Below are positions 35,179 through 48,344 of a DNA stretch of 64,000 nt, one piece after another. The position numbers and the translations under genes are program-made. The first letter of the stretch is position 1. Every line of letters begins with the position of its first letter. The notes under the pieces were generated by a model. That model saw nothing but the letters and a program-made list of their open reading frames with translations. It ran no database searches and was not told the DNA's origin. Source of the DNA: Quercus robur (Eukaryota; Streptophyta; Magnoliopsida; Fagales; Fagaceae); assembly GCF_932294415.1 (NCBI RefSeq), contig NC_065542.1, positions 40,513,942-40,577,941 on the forward strand. The letters run 5' to 3'.

Positions 35179-35409
35179 ATCCTCGGACTGCATGAGATTT
35201 GCATTGCTTTCATACTTTGAAATTCTTTCACATTGCCTTTCATTAGTCTGTATTATCTCTACCCTTTCCTCTTCCCATTTGTTTTTTCTATTCTTCATTC
35301 TCTTGTTATTTTAACTTTAAACGTCAATGATTGGAATGGTGCAACCAGAGAGGTTGCTTACATTTTGAATGATTTCCAATAAACCCCTATTTAATAGGAT
35401 TGTATTTTG

Positions 35410-35586
35410 AGGGCGAATCCATATTTTTCTATTTAAAATAAATATGATGGGGGGTGATATTTGATTGGAGAGTGTAGATGAGTGCTTTGAAGGTGAATCC
35501 ATATTATTCAATTTTTCAAAACGTAAAGTATGATGGGATGAGGCCATGAGGGTGATACTTGATTGGAGGGTGTAGATAGGAGGCTT
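35410..35586. repeat. ~90 bp imperfect tandem duplication
   Basis: GGCGAATCCATAT, GATGGG, GTGATATTTGATTGGAG and GTGTAGAT-AG (35410-35487) recur in the same order at 35488-35586. Confidence 0.75.
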
Positions 35587-35977
35587 TATATCGAATTGTT
35601 ATAGATTCCTGTCTTGAAGGAATAATCATAACAATAATAAGAGTAATAATAATAACGTAACAATAGCCTTGTAATAAAAGGAAGAATATTAGTTTCTTTA
35701 TTGATTCTTTACCCGTAGAAAATATAAAATATGGTAGCAAAGTGAGATTTATGAACAAGAATACATGACTGTTTATATGTCAAAGTAGCATTATGGTCCG
35801 GACCAACCATTTGGACCTACAAATCTGGTGGGCTTCACCGCAAAATCCTGAGCCACAACCGGAAACGAAAACATTGTAACATATAGTGAGGAAACAACAG
35901 AGAAAATCAACCTAGCAAGGCATAAATCCAAGACTGACCCTGCTATATGAATATTTTGTATGATTTGTATAAATCAC

Positions 35978-37162
35978 TTAGAATTGAACGTTGCTGGTGA
36001 AGGACTGGCCAAAACTCCAATTGGAAGGTGCAACATCAAGAGCTGTGACGATCTTTCCATTGCTGGATTGCACTCTAAAGGACAAGCTCTGACCATTGAA
36101 ATAACTTAGACTCTGCCAGTTGACACCCCAATTTCTTGACATGGTTTCCCATTGGTTTGAATTAGACCCTTTGATCCAAACATTTGAGATATCTCCAGCT
36201 CCCCCTACGTTAGATATGAGCACTAGCTCGAAGTAATTTTTGCCATTGATGGTAAATCTAATGCCCCCACTCTTCTTGCATCCAACTCTGGTACAAACAA
36301 ATAGCATAAAATTAATGTCAATGTTATCATAATATAAGCAAGACTACAATTTGCACTTAGGTTATCATTTGCTAGAACAATTAATGCTACAGATACAACA
36401 AATTTTACAACTGCTGAGATGACAAATTGTGGTTAGTGTAATACCATTTTCACATGGGATTATCATTCACATCACTTTTAATCAGCAATTGTGAATTATA
36501 TTGTGAAACTAGAAGACAGCCAACCGAATAAGTATGTGAAAGAAAGTTAACATACTTCCTATAGAGAATAGGTACAATTCCAGCCTTGTATAAGGCAATT
36601 GTCTGGAATGCAGGTTGAGACATGTCGAAGTGTGGCAATGGAGGATTGCACCAACCACCATTGTCACTAGGGAGATCATAGTTTGGAGGACAAAAGTTTG
36701 TAGCAGTAATTGTAATGGAAGTTCCCCTGAGGCACCATTGGGGATCCTTGGTTCTGTCACACACTATCTGATAGCACCCACCACATGACTTGCCATCGTT
36801 GAACAAAGCCGTGCTAAGTGCGGCAGTTTTTGTGCCATAACCATCGGTGTTAAGATTTCCATAACCACAGGCACCCCCTGATAAAAGAGAACCAATATTC
36901 GTCACCAAATGTTGTAACATATATTTATCCATGTCAGTACATATATATGGAAAGGTTGAAACTTGAAATGTTGATAATAATAATATATATAAAGAAGGAA
37001 ACATGAAATAAGAAAGTACTTACCCATTGTTCCTGAAGCATCACTTCCACCGTAAAAAGTTGCATGGGCTTGAATCCAAGAAGCTGCCATTGTTACACTG
37101 AATTTTGTGGTGAACACCCCCAGAAACAATACAAAACTAGTAAATAAATGGAGCTGTTCCAT
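35978..37162 (-). CDS. Alpha-expansin (EXPA)
   Basis: Three minus-strand exons (37162-37024, 36877-36556, 36287-35978) join in phase into 256 residues, normal for alpha-expansins. The signal peptide is about residues 1-26. Domain 1 (GH45-like) has [22 protein letters not shown], here abbreviated HATFYGG and [16 protein letters not shown], and the HFD motif at 129-131. Domain 2 (CBM63) has [17 protein letters not shown], and aromatic binding residues in WIKGS and RNWGVNWQS. It ends SFTSNVQF. Expansins loosen cell walls at acid pH without hydrolysing them. The start was set at MEQLHLF because upstream codons are a GA-repeat leader. Intron 2 carries a MITE-like remnant near 36388. The VGCKKSGG variant of the usual VPCRKRGG block sets it apart from the main growth-related EXPA clade; the exact orthologue is unknown. 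Confidence 0.95.
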
Positions 37163-37193
<31 letters not shown>

Positions 37194-37238
37194 AAAAGAA
37201 GCAACTGTTTAGATACTAAAGATGGCTGAGTTCCTTGT

Positions 37239-37246
37239 TATTTATA
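37239..37246 (-). promoter_or_regulatory. TATA box of the expansin gene
   Basis: The minus strand reads TATAAATA, 77 bases upstream of the start codon. A GA-repeat leader lies between them. Confidence 0.6.
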
Positions 37247-37878
37247 ATTGATGTTAAGGGACGACTATATGACTCGCCCAAAAAAGAAAAAACGAAAAAA
37301 AAATAAAAATGGGATGGCTATCTGTCAAGAATTATTAAGGGAAATTTTTTATTTTTTATTTTTTGGAGAAGAAAATAGGGAATTGAGATTGCAATAGTGT
37401 GAACACAAATCCGTTGACTGAGACTGATCATATATGATTTGTAAATTGCATGAGCAAATGATTAAGACTCTTCTTGTTTTAATTAATTTAAAATATGCTG
37501 CTTACTTTCAAATCTCTCGAGGGTAAATATGATGCTGTAGGTTTTGACATATATACTATATGATGTTAAGCTTATTTGACACACCAAATTATCGGCATGT
37601 GGTGATGAGTAGGTTATGTAACATGTGGGTTGTAAAGTCTTTTATTGTCGAATAAAAGATATGGGTTCGAATAGTGGCGGCTCTAGAAATTTTGTTCAAG
37701 GAGGTCATTAAGAAACTTAAACTAAACAAAATTTAATAATAATAAAAAAAAGAATTTGAATATATTGAGTTCTCGAAAAAAAAAAATGAAGTTTTATAAT
37801 TTTCTTCTGAGTTTTCATATTTTAAAATCATTACAAGATAGTTTATTATCAATTGTCATTATTTATTGTCAATGTTGG
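37247..37878. other. Intergenic DNA upstream of expansin
   Basis: Presumed expansin promoter and flank. A TGGGTTCGAATAGTGGCGG segment near 37671 resembles a common plant transposon end, but I could not find its partner. Confidence 0.35.
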
Positions 37879-38524
37879 TGTAGGATCACGTTTTTTGGCA
37901 CAAGCTCAAGATGCATGGGACTTTAGATTAGTGAGCCCGGTACAATGAATTTGTAGAGAGTGGGCCAAAGAGCTAGGTTTTAGTGTATGGACAACGGTTA
38001 GCACGGTGTTCTTCACAATCAAGCTGAGATGGATTGAGTTTACCAGACTAGAGAGGGTTGGTCCTCAGCACGATCCGAGGAGCTTTTTCTGGTGCCTCTG
38101 GTGTGTCGAGGGGTCTCAGCCCCCTCTGTCTGTCTCCCTCCACCCCCTTTTTATAGTAGTTTCCTTCCTCCTGAATGGGGTTCCTAGGGTAGGTACTTGT
38201 CCCATCAGCTCTTCCTTCCAGTTGTTGGGAGTGGTTGTAAAAGCAGAAAAGCATGGCTATGTCAGGCACAAGGCACTGAACGAAATCATGGCAGCCTTTC
38301 CCTCTGACATATCCATTTTCTCCATTGTCCTTTTCTGCTTTAGTACTTTTTTTGTTTTGTGGAATGACCTGGAGTGTCACTACCAGTGGCAGGTTGCCCC
38401 CTTTGTCCTCGGCTACATTCATGCTAAGGAGGGTTCCCTCCATGGCAGAGGAGGGGTTTTCCTTGGACTGGGCCAAGCCCAATGTGGAAATTGACATAGA
38501 CCTCCTGGTCTTTTACCCCCCACA
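37879..38524 (-). mobile_element. Solo LTR, 646 bp
   Basis: Ends are TG...CA (TGTAGGATCACG and CCCCCCACA on the plus strand). A perfect 5 bp duplication GTTGG lies at 37874-37878 and 38525-38529. A TATAAAAAGGGGG motif on the minus strand gives the orientation. No internal region remains. It is a fossil, and the long open frames in it are non-coding. Confidence 0.8.
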
Positions 38525-38529
38525 GTTGG

Positions 38530-40270
38530 TAAGTGTGACCATTTTATTTTATTAAGTTCGTATAACATTTTTAATTTTTATGAAGTTGTCATTATTTATT
38601 TGTCATTTTTTTATAAAAAAATATTTTAAATTAAATGACAAAACTCAACCCATTGTCACCGTATTAAATTGGCCCACACATTCACATTCATCCATACATA
38701 AATAATACATTAAGTATCTACATAACTAATAAAATGCTTAAACAATTACTAATTTTACTATTTTTGGTTCTTGAATCACTAACTTTATAACAAAAAGTTA
38801 TTATAACTTGATAATAATATAGACACATGTAACAAACTCTTCATATTTTCTAACTATTAAATTATATAAAGTTATATTATATTTGTAGTAACACACATTC
38901 ACATACATCACAATTCACACAAATAACATAATAAAAAATAACATACACAATCAATATTAGACACACACTCGCACATATATAATATAAATTTATAATAAAG
39001 AGAGACACCTACAACTTATAAACATTCTCTTTTTACTTTTAGAGAGACCTGTGATCTACGTTGTTGTTTAATTTTGGGCTGGGCTAATATGTGGTTAGGG
39101 TGTGCAAAATTTAAGTTAGAGTGTACAAACATATCTTCAGGGATAAATTATACTAGTAAAAAAAATTTATATATAAATTAAAAAAAAAAAAAAAAAATTC
39201 AAGTTGAACCCCCTGAGCATAAAGTAACGCCGCCCATGGGTTTGAACTCACCTGTTAAAAAAAAAAAATCAATTGGTTCCATACGTTTCAATTCTACCAT
39301 ATTTATAAAAAATAAAATAGTTTATGTCAGCACTAGAATCTATAACTAATGCAGTTGAGGATTATCCGTGGTACGGTCAATTGTATAGTTGAGCTGCAAA
39401 ATGCAAATGGCCAAGCATACTATATAATACGTAGATGAATTATTCTTTATTGTTACTGGTCACATGCTTATAGTTCAGACTGAAATTCTTTGATTTTAAG
39501 TCTGTTTTAAGTAATGATTCATATCAAAGTTTAAAGTCAATAATCGAATTTATATATTTATCATGTTTTCATGGTTGCAGTAACATGCAACAGCTAATGC
39601 ACATGCATTTTCCATGACTTGTTTATCAAGCAATTACGATTTAATAAAGAAAAATGCATGAATTATATATATAGAAGGGTTAAGATACAATAAAAGTCAG
39701 CTCTGATAAATGGGTACTAATCATAAATTTGTCATGAGTGCCATGTACTATGCCATGTCTTATGGGATTTCAAGTCTTCAACCCGTATGGCACATGGGTG
39801 ATGCAATTCTTGATGACCATCCACGCAACTAGTGATTCTTGAGGCCACAAACGAATGAAGGTGGCTAAAGAAACCAATATTTGTCTTTACAATGATGAGG
39901 AAAACCTTATCTAGTTTAGCATCTTCTAGAGTTCTCAAGATAATTTAATTTTGTGGAATTTTCAAAATTCTATGTATATTTTTTGACATAGGTAAAATTT
40001 AAGAACAATACTTTAGGTGCAATATATTAGAATCTCTTATTAAATTCAAACATATGATTGTTTGAATTTAATTAAGGAATCTAATGTTCTACATCTATGA
40101 TCCTAAGTTTTGCCATTTTAACATTAGTTAATTACATTGTACCATGCACATCATCAACATATAACAAACGTGAACTATTTCCATTAAAAAAAAAAATGCT
40201 AAGTACGTACCATAATTTTATTATCTATTTATATTATTGATGATGAGACAATATATTATCCACTCATTTA
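38530..40270. other. AT-rich intergenic DNA
   Basis: A GC-richer patch near 39200-39235 (CAAGTTGAACCCCCTGAGC, GCCGCCCATGGG) looks like a transposon end. Otherwise I see nothing identifiable. Confidence 0.35.
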
Positions 40271-40279
40271 AAAAAAATG

Positions 40280-40835
40280 GATGAATAGTGATGGTGCTAG
40301 AAAACGTACTTCAGATTCGTCCATAAGGGTCATCTTGATTGAGATTAGCAAGCGACATGAGAAGCTCGTCTTGGTCAAGCTCGTCCGTCCTTTAACACAT
40401 AGGACGAGTAATATGTACACCCAATTCTATCAATTCCAAAACTGTAAGCAAAAGATCGAAGTTCATTACTACGAACCGTTGCCAAACAACGGTTAGGGAA
40501 AACAAGGCCAAACAACCATGGCAGTTATGTCAGTTACTTTCAAGCTTTCCGGACTCCTCAACAATAGGAGAAGTTACTAAAATAAAATAACCGCTTCATG
40601 TGCACTATATAAGCATTTATCTACAAAAATGTGATTCATTTAGACACTTTTCACAGAATACTTCCTTTTTACTTGGAATCACAAATCCACTGACTTTATC
40701 ATCGGAGGACTTTTGGCCGGTCTCCACCGGTCTCCTCTGACTTAATATTTGTTTTTTCAGGATCAAGCCCTAAGATCATCAGCGCCCGAGACTTTCAACC
40801 TACTGATTTCCAAGGAATCATCAAATAGGATTTTA
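40280..40835 (+). mobile_element. LTR-retrotransposon fragment, Gypsy-like
   Basis: Contains a CACTATATAAGCA promoter motif near 40603. It is followed by CTGACTTTATCATCGGAGGA and CCGGTCTCCACCGGTCTCC, a leader arrangement I associate with plant Gypsy LTRs. Both ends are unclear. It is an old fossil. Confidence 0.4.
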
Positions 40836-40980
40836 AAAATTATAGGATAGAATTACTTAAAGTACTGTAAAAGTTTCTTTTTCTTTTTGAAGCTAACTGG
40901 AGGGATTAATATGTGATATACCACTTGTATATGGAAGACAAAATTTAAATAATTGGAAAATTATCATGTGAAATTGTGTT

Positions 40981-41959
40981 AATTAACTATATATATATAT
41001 ATATATATATATTTAAAGCTAAAGCTAAGAGAAAATTTAATTAGATTCTCTATCAATTTTGCGCCATGTGTTCATCTTTTTTTTAAAAAAAAGTCAAGTG
41101 AGTTTTTTTTTGGTTGAGTCAAGTGAGTTATTGCTAATAGAATAAGAAATAGTTCTCGAAAACTTAAAACAAGATTCAAATATTTTAACATAAAAAAGTC
41201 GCAAACTACTACAATTCGACGCACTTCATGAGTTACATGCTAGTGTGTGTGTATATATATATATATATAAAGTAAAAACTTAAAGAAAATTCAGTTATAT
41301 TCCAAATTAAAATTCAAAGCTGATAAAAAATTCAATTAGATTCTGAATCAATTTTGCGCCACTTGTTCATCTTTTTTTTTTGGTGGAATCAAGTGAGTTA
41401 TTGCTAATAGAATAAGAAATAGTTCCCAAAAACCCAAAACATGACTCAAATAGTTTAGCAAAAAAGAGTTGCAGACTAAACTACTTCAATTCGATGCAGT
41501 TTATCTATTTTTTCCATTTTAGAAAAATAATAGGACAAATTACAACTTACCCATATGTGGTTTGGTTAAAATTTAAGTTGTTTATCTGTGGTTTAAAATT
41601 TGACACTTTACCCCTTGAGATTTGACTGAAATTTAAGTTGCCTACCTGTGGTTTGAAATTTTGTGATGCAAGTGTTTCGTTAGATTCTTTTTTTATCTTA
41701 TTCGATCTTGTACTTTTATGTTTTTTGCGTTTTTGGAGGAGAGAAACATAAAAGTGAAGCAAAATCACATATTTAGCTATGTTTTTAACAGAGATGGGTT
41801 AAAGAAATCTAACTGAACTAACCTTAGGTGGGTAAAGTGTCAAATTTCAAACCACAGGTAAGCAATTTAAATTTCGACTAAACCACAAGTGGGTAAGTTG
41901 TAATTTGCCCAAAATAATATTAATAACATTTCCTGCATATTGCATGGGTTACTTGCTAG

Positions 41960-42031
<72 letters not shown>

Positions 42032-42429
42032 GTCAAAACTTAGAGAAAATTCAATTAGATTCCAAATAAGAATTCAATTACTTGTGGGCTAATTTTGTGT
42101 CATGTGTCTACTTAATTTTGTAATCTTTGTACCAAGTGAGTTAATGAATGTAAACTACTAAGAATTTAATATTGATGAACTATATAATAAAAATAAAAAA
42201 CCAATCATATTTGCTCAATAAAAATCACCACACAACAAAGATTATCACACATTCTATCTTATTAAAAATTAGGAAAAAAATTTATCATAAGTGGTATTAA
42301 ATTTGGGAAATAATTTTAACTTGTAACTAATTACATTTACTTTTTTTTTAATAATTTGACCAATTATTTTTATTTTTATAATTAATTTTTTTTTAAATGC
42401 ATCAATGCATATGCATGAGTTATAAGCTA

Positions 42430-42462
<33 letters not shown>

Positions 42463-42811
42463 CAAAGCTGAGGAAAATTCCAATTAGACTTCAAATTTGA
42501 ATTCAATTAGAGTTTAATTTTGTATCATGTATCTCATCTAATCTAAATTTTTAAATTTTTGTGCCAAGTGAGTTAATTCAGTGTAAAAAATGAGGAATCC
42601 AATATAAATAAACCATAAAAAAGCCTAATCATATATCTAACTTTATATATAAAATTAGAGGAAAAGAGAGTTTGAATGATTTTATATTTATGAGCCATTT
42701 TTGTGTAACTAAAAACAATTCAAATTTATAAGCTATTTATGTAATATACCATGATTATGTACAATTCATTACTAACTAGGTAATATATATATATATATAT
42801 ATATATATATC
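40981..42811 (+). mobile_element. Helitron-like tandem units, left part
   Basis: Repeating units start in TC/TA microsatellite, continue with the anchor AGAGAAAATTCAATTAGATT (near 41028, 41281, 42041, 42471) and TTTTGTGCCAAGTGAGTTA. They end in CATGGGTTAC-TGCTAG-type sequence (CTAG at 41240, 41956, 42427, 42776). At 41956-41961 the CTAG is followed directly by TC, the expected head-to-tail Helitron junction. The units are non-coding. One carries a Mutator-type MITE (41533-41910). The right part continues after the LTR element at 53982. Confidence 0.55.
41533..41910. mobile_element. Mutator-type MITE, 378 bp
   Basis: Inverted repeats of about 48 bp: left GGACAAATTACAACTTACCC, right (minus strand) GGGCAAATTACAACTTACCC, running on through TGTGGTTT. 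A perfect 9 bp duplication AAAATAATA flanks it at 41524-41532 and 41911-41919. The interior repeats TGTGGTTT-AAATTTGACACTTTACC-type pieces in both orientations. It is non-coding. Confidence 0.88.
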
Positions 42812-43148
42812 TATAGGGAATGAGTTCGAAAACGGGCCGAAGGACAAAAGCCCAATAGACCAAACTCTAGAGGATGGGCTTGGCCGAAAAAAGAAGAGGA
42901 GAGTGAAGAAGCCTGTTATGCAAAGGGAAGTCCCCTGAGAGAAATCCTGTAGAGACCTAAGTTAACTGCTTTCCCCGATGCTCGTATTCGAGCTGGTAGG
43001 CAGAGCTTCACCCATGGCAAACACATGAGGATCCATGGGTAACCAATTCTCAGCTTAATTCGAGATGACATCGTCAACAAGATCACCTTGGGAAACGTTA
43101 CAAAGGGATAAGGATCACAAAGGCAGCCACCTCCGCATTAAAGATATG

Positions 43149-46100
43149 TGCGAGACTAGGAACTTGGGTGCTCTCAAAAAAGAGATTCAGGTACTTTAAG
43201 GCACCTCTCTTTTTGGGTAAGTGGTGTGGAGTCGCCACTTATTTTTTTATACAAAAAGAAAAAGAAAAAATAAATACAATTACATATTCAAAATACTTCA
43301 AATGTTATTGATTGAATAAAAAAAGTACAATTTGGTAGATTAACCTTACAAGTCTTTGGTCCTAGTTACAATCTATGCAAAAAAAAAAGAAAAGAAAAAA
43401 CTACGAAACTTTGGTCCTAGTTACATTCTACCAAAACTAAAGACAAAACACTAATCTACTAACCAAAATCCTAAGTTCAGGGGCTAGGTTATGGAATGGG
43501 AAGGTGTTAGGCACCCATTCCGCCCAGGCAGAATTTAGTCTTCTAGACTCTAATGACCATTGTATATCCTTTTGTATTGATGTTGAATGATATGTTATAA
43601 TACACATGACGAACACTTGACAAAGTTAATTTAAACAAATTTGTCTTATGGATATGTCCTCTTTTCAAAGAAAAATCAGATTTGTCTTGAAAATTTAAAA
43701 AAGAAAAAAGAAAAAAAGAGATTTGATTAAGAAAAATCAGATTTGTTTTTGTAAAGGAAAAAAAATGAGATTTGATTTGAGAAAAATCAGATCTATTTTT
43801 TTGTAAAGTTAAAAAAAATGAGATTTCATTTGAAAAAATCAAATCTGTTTTCTTAAAGGAAAAAAAGAAAAAAAGAGATTTTCTTAAAAAGAATAAGATT
43901 TGTTTTGAAAAGTTAAAAAAAAAATGAAATTTGATTTGTAAAAATCAGATCCATTTTTGAAAGTAAATAAAAAAGACTTTTAAAAGAGGATTCACATTCA
44001 TGAGACAAACTTACTATGCATGCATCACATATTAAAAAGAAAGACTTTAACTTAACTCTTAATTCCTTCTTTGAAATTTCAAAATCTGCAATTTTATATA
44101 TATAAAAAAAAACTTTTTCAAAAAAAATTTCAGATCTATATTTAATGAAAATATAGATCCATTTTATGACCAGAAAAATACAGATTTGTATTTAATGAAA
44201 ATACAGATAAGTTTTGAGATCAGAAAAAAATTCAGATTTGTATCTAAGGAAAATACAGATTAGTTTTGTGTTTGAAAAAAAATTCAGACTGCATTTAAGG
44301 AAAATACAGACTAGTTTTGTGTTTGAAATTTTTTTTTTTTTTTGATGATCATTAGCAGATTTTGAAATCAAAGAAAAAATTAAAAAAGACAATCAACTAA
44401 AGAACATGTCAAAAAAAATTCCAACTAAGTATCTAAGCATGGCAAACATGAATTAAGAACAAGGCACAATAAAAATCAAACATATTAACCAAATTCATGC
44501 AATGAACAATCATAACATATTAATTAATGGAGAGGATGGGCTTCAGTAGGCAATGGATAAACCTTATATCAGCTTGTATTAGTACTGTGACGTACTCTAT
44601 ACTTGTAAATGGAGAACCCAAGGGCAACATCATTCCTACGAGAGGCATCAGACAAGGTGATCATTTATCTCCTTATCTATTTTTGCTGTGTTCAGAAGGG
44701 TTGACAGGTCTTATAAAACAAGTTGTAAATGAAGATAAAATCAGGGGCTTTTCTCTTTGTAGAAGAGGCCCAAAGATTTCACATTTGTTTTTTGCGGATG
44801 ATAGTCTGCTCTTTTGTCGTGCTCAAATGGGAGATAGTCAGTGTATCCTAAGTATTCTAGAAAAATATGAGAGGGCTTTGGGGCAGAAAATTAATAAAGC
44901 TAAAACCACTCTGTTTTTTAGCAAAAATGTATCTACTCCCACAAAAAATTCTATATAGGAATTTCTTGGAGTCCCTGAAATTAAAGAGTATGAGAAATAC
45001 CTTGGTCTGCTAGCAGTGGTAGGAATGAATAGAAGAGCAAGCCTAAATTTCATCAAAGAGAGAGTTTGGGGTAAAATTCAGGGATGGAAGGAAAAATTGC
45101 TCTCCCAAGCAGGTAAAGAGGTATTGCTAAAATCTATTGTTCAAGCCATACCCACCTTTGCAATGAATTGTTTCCGGTTACCTGTGGGATTATGTAAAGA
45201 TATAGAAGCTATGACGATGAAATTTTGGTGGGGTCAAAGGGGAGATCGGAGGAAAATTCACTGGAAGAGCTGGGATGTGCTATGTAGACCAAAAGATGAA
45301 GGTGGTATAGGGTTTAAAGACTTGTGCAGGTTCAATGAAGCAATGCTAGCAAGCCAGGTGTGGAGGCTGATTCATCATACAGACTCTCTCTTTTTTAAAG
45401 TATTCAAGGCTAAATATTTTCCCAACAGTTCCATCTTTGAGGCGAAACCAAATTCAGGCTCTTATGCTTGGAGAAGCATATTGAAGGCAAGGGCAAGATG
45501 GCGTGTGGGTGTGGCAGAACAATCAGAGTATTTGCAAACAAATGGTTACCTGGGAATAATGGAAGCCGAATCTTATCTCCAAACAATTCACTCCCTAGTA
45601 CCTGCATGGTGTCAGACGTAATTGATCATGATTCAAGGGACTGGAATTACCATTTAATTGACGCTTCTTTTGCCCCTGTAGAGGCAAGCCTGATTAAAGC
45701 TATTCCCTTGAGCGCTCTGCCACAAAAAGACTTATTATACTGGCCACTAGAAAGGTTTGGAGACTATACGGTCAAATCCGGGTACAAAATGCTCTGTGAA
45801 GAGAGCAGAAGAGAGGAAGCTGCATCCTCAAATCGGGAAGCCAGCAAAGCTTTGTGGAGAGGAATATGGAAGACGTCTACCCCAGGAAAGGTTAAACATT
45901 TCCTATGGAAGGCCTGTTCTAATGCTCTGCCAGTAAAACTCAACCTAGTGAAACGAAAATTTTTGGAGGAAGATGTTTGTCAGGTTTGTAATAAGGAATC
46001 TGAAACAATTTCCCATGCTCTATGGGAATGTGAAGTGTTGCAGGAGGTGTGGAGCAAAAATTCGGATGGGTGGATAGAGGTCAAGCACGGCATGGTTCTT

Positions 46101-47788
46101 TTTGTGATTTAGTTGCCTGGATTCAAGGAAAACATCAGCTCATTGATCTCTTTGCCACGACAGCTTGGTTTATATGGTGTAGAAGAAACAAAGTGCGCCT
46201 CAACGAACCAGTGATCCCACTAAATAAAATTGCAGATGAAGCTCTACACTACCTCAGGACATATAGAAACGGGCATAGCAAAGAGAAGAGGAAGACACCG
46301 AGAGGTAAAATAAAATGGAGCCCTCCACCATCTGGAATGTTTAAGACTAATTTCGACAGCGCGGTATTTGAAGAGTCAGGAGAGGCAGGCATAGGGGTGG
46401 TAATTCGAAATTCTGCAGGAGAGGTGATGGCTTCCTTATCTGAAAAAATCCCACTTCCTGCCACGGTTGAAGCTGTGGAGATGCTTGCTGCCCGTCGTGC
46501 AGTCAGATTTGTGCAAGAAGTGGGGCTAGCTGAATCTATATTTGAAGGTGATTCTCAATCTGTCATCTTAGCCTTACAAAGAAATACTATGGTGAATTCT
46601 GGTATAGGTCATTTAGTAAAAGATGTATTATCATCTGTAACTCTCTTCGGAGATGGTCATTCTCTCATACGTATAGGCAAGGCAATGCTGTGGTACATAC
46701 TTTAGCTAGGAGAGCTAGACTTTGTGAATCATATGAAGTATGGATGGAAGATGTCCCTCTAGAAATTACTGTTGTTTTTTTAGCTAATTTTGCAGTAAGA
46801 TGAATAAATATAAGTTGATGGTTTCCTCAAAAAAAAAAAAAAAAACAAAAAAAAGATACCTCTTGCATGAGCGTGCTCTTCAACAGAAGAATACTTTAGA
46901 AATCAAAGAAGTTTTTACTTCTTTGAGGTCTAAAATACTTTACTTATAAAAAAGAAGTTCTTAAAGCAAAAACCTCCAAAACGTCTTTAACGTAAGGGGA
47001 GTAGAGAAGTCAGAAAGGAAGAACCCCTAATTTTGATCTTTTTCCTCTATATATAGAGGTTGGGATGCTTAAAAAATAAGTTGAATGAGATCAGATCCGA
47101 ATTGGAACGCGTCCTTATCTCTAAAGATTTGAAAAAGATAAGTTTTATCTCAATTAGGAGGTTCCTAGGCCGAGCCACACATTTGGGCCAATCAGCACTT
47201 GGGAAGTTGAACCTCTTAGGTGCCAGGCCCGCGTTCGAGTTTTGGTTCAATTTGGACTCCTTTTTTTGAGGATTGTTGAGTCGGAAATTGCACCTAGACG
47301 TGTTTTTGATTCGTATTCTAAAAATGAATTCATTTTTCTTGATATTTAGGTCTTTAAAGTGATAATTGTCTTATAGATAAATATTCTAAAAAGACTTAAT
47401 TATCTACAATTTCTTTGTTATCTGATTATCCACTTTATTCCCATGCAAGCAGGCTTATTTTTGACACTAACTCACAACCAATCACAAAATTATTTAATTA
47501 ATTTTAATTGTTTAACTAATCATAATTAATTTAAATTAATCACGCGTGGTTGGTTCCACCCAAACAAACATGCGGACCGTGAAAACTTGATCATGTGATA
47601 TCTTTCAATCTGATGGTCTAATTTGGAAATCAGACATACCGTCGCATCCGTTAGAATCTCAAGATCTTTTTTATGATATGCAATGAATGAATTAATGCAT
47701 GTAATGAAACTCTAAATTTTGGGTATATGAATGGTTACTCTACCCATCTTCCAAGATTAAATTATGAGTGCAAAATCTAGTGTCTACA
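43149..47788 (+). mobile_element. LTR-type element nested in the left LTR
   Basis: Begins TGCGAGACTAGG and ends TGTCTACA. It is flanked by a 5 bp duplication (ATATG at 43144-43148, ATATA at 47789-47793). The right LTR at 53480 shows the same site uninterrupted. Blocks GGAGTCGCCACTT and GAAGGTGTTAGGCACCC mark it as the same family as 48345-50113. It is a fossil solo LTR or LARD-like piece, later interrupted by a LINE. Confidence 0.7.
44525..46854 (+). mobile_element. 5'-truncated L1-type LINE
   Basis: ORF2 enters in mid reverse transcriptase (MERMGFSRQWINLIS) and runs through TRGIRQGDHLSPYLF, the catalytic HLFFADDSLLF (near 44785) and the thumb. Next is a zf-RVT domain (PGKVKHFLWKACSNALP, CQVC, HALWECE, about 45890-46040), then RNase H (NFDSAVF, GIGVVIRNSAGE, EGDSQS, about 46335-46560). 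It ends at the TGA at 46801. A poly-A tail follows at 46829-46854. The frame has one in-frame stop (44956-44958) and frameshifts near 45510, 46090 and 46670, so it is defective but relatively young. Only about the last 755 residues of a protein of about 1300 remain, as expected from incomplete reverse transcription. I could not match target-site duplications. Confidence 0.9.
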
Positions 47789-48344
47789 ATATACTCTCTA
47801 CCTAATCTCTTCCACATTAAATGCTGGCAGGCTAGCTTGAACAGTACAAACGCCCCTCAAAAGCCTTCTTTCATGCTGAAAAGGGGAAAAAAGGAAAAGT
47901 GTAAAGGTGAGTGATAGGTATCCCTTAGAACTAGTTGGAAACAAGCCAGTTGGGGGGATAAGGGAGAGAGGGATGCCTATAAAAAGGGAGAGAAGGTAAG
48001 GTGTGGCTCGTGTGGGGGGGTTGAAAAATACTTCAAGGGAAGAAATTCTAAAGAAGAGGGTGAAAGAGAGTATTGTAATAGTGAAAAAGGTTGAAGAGTT
48101 TTTTTTTTTTTTGAGTCTTTTTCTACTCTATGTATCTCGAGAAAACAGCTTATGGATAATTTAATCGTTTTACTTTTCCACCTTTCTTTCTAGTCAATTG
48201 TCTTGATCTCCCACTATGGAAATTTCTCCTTATATCTTTTATAAATTAATTGTGCAAATAAGTTACTTGTTCACAGCTTGAACATAGTGTTTGGTTTTTA
48301 TCCCCCACAATTGGCGCCGTCTGTGGGAATTTCCATCAACCAGT

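Noticed and set aside
38006-38555. Long open frames on both strands (up to 162 codons)
   Set aside because: They lie inside a solo LTR with confirmed terminal duplications. The GC-richer LTR allows chance open frames.
37671-39235. Possible large DNA transposon with GGCGGC-type ends
   Set aside because: The two ends match weakly (GTGGCGGCTCTAG against TGGGCGGCGTTAC) and no target-site duplication was found.
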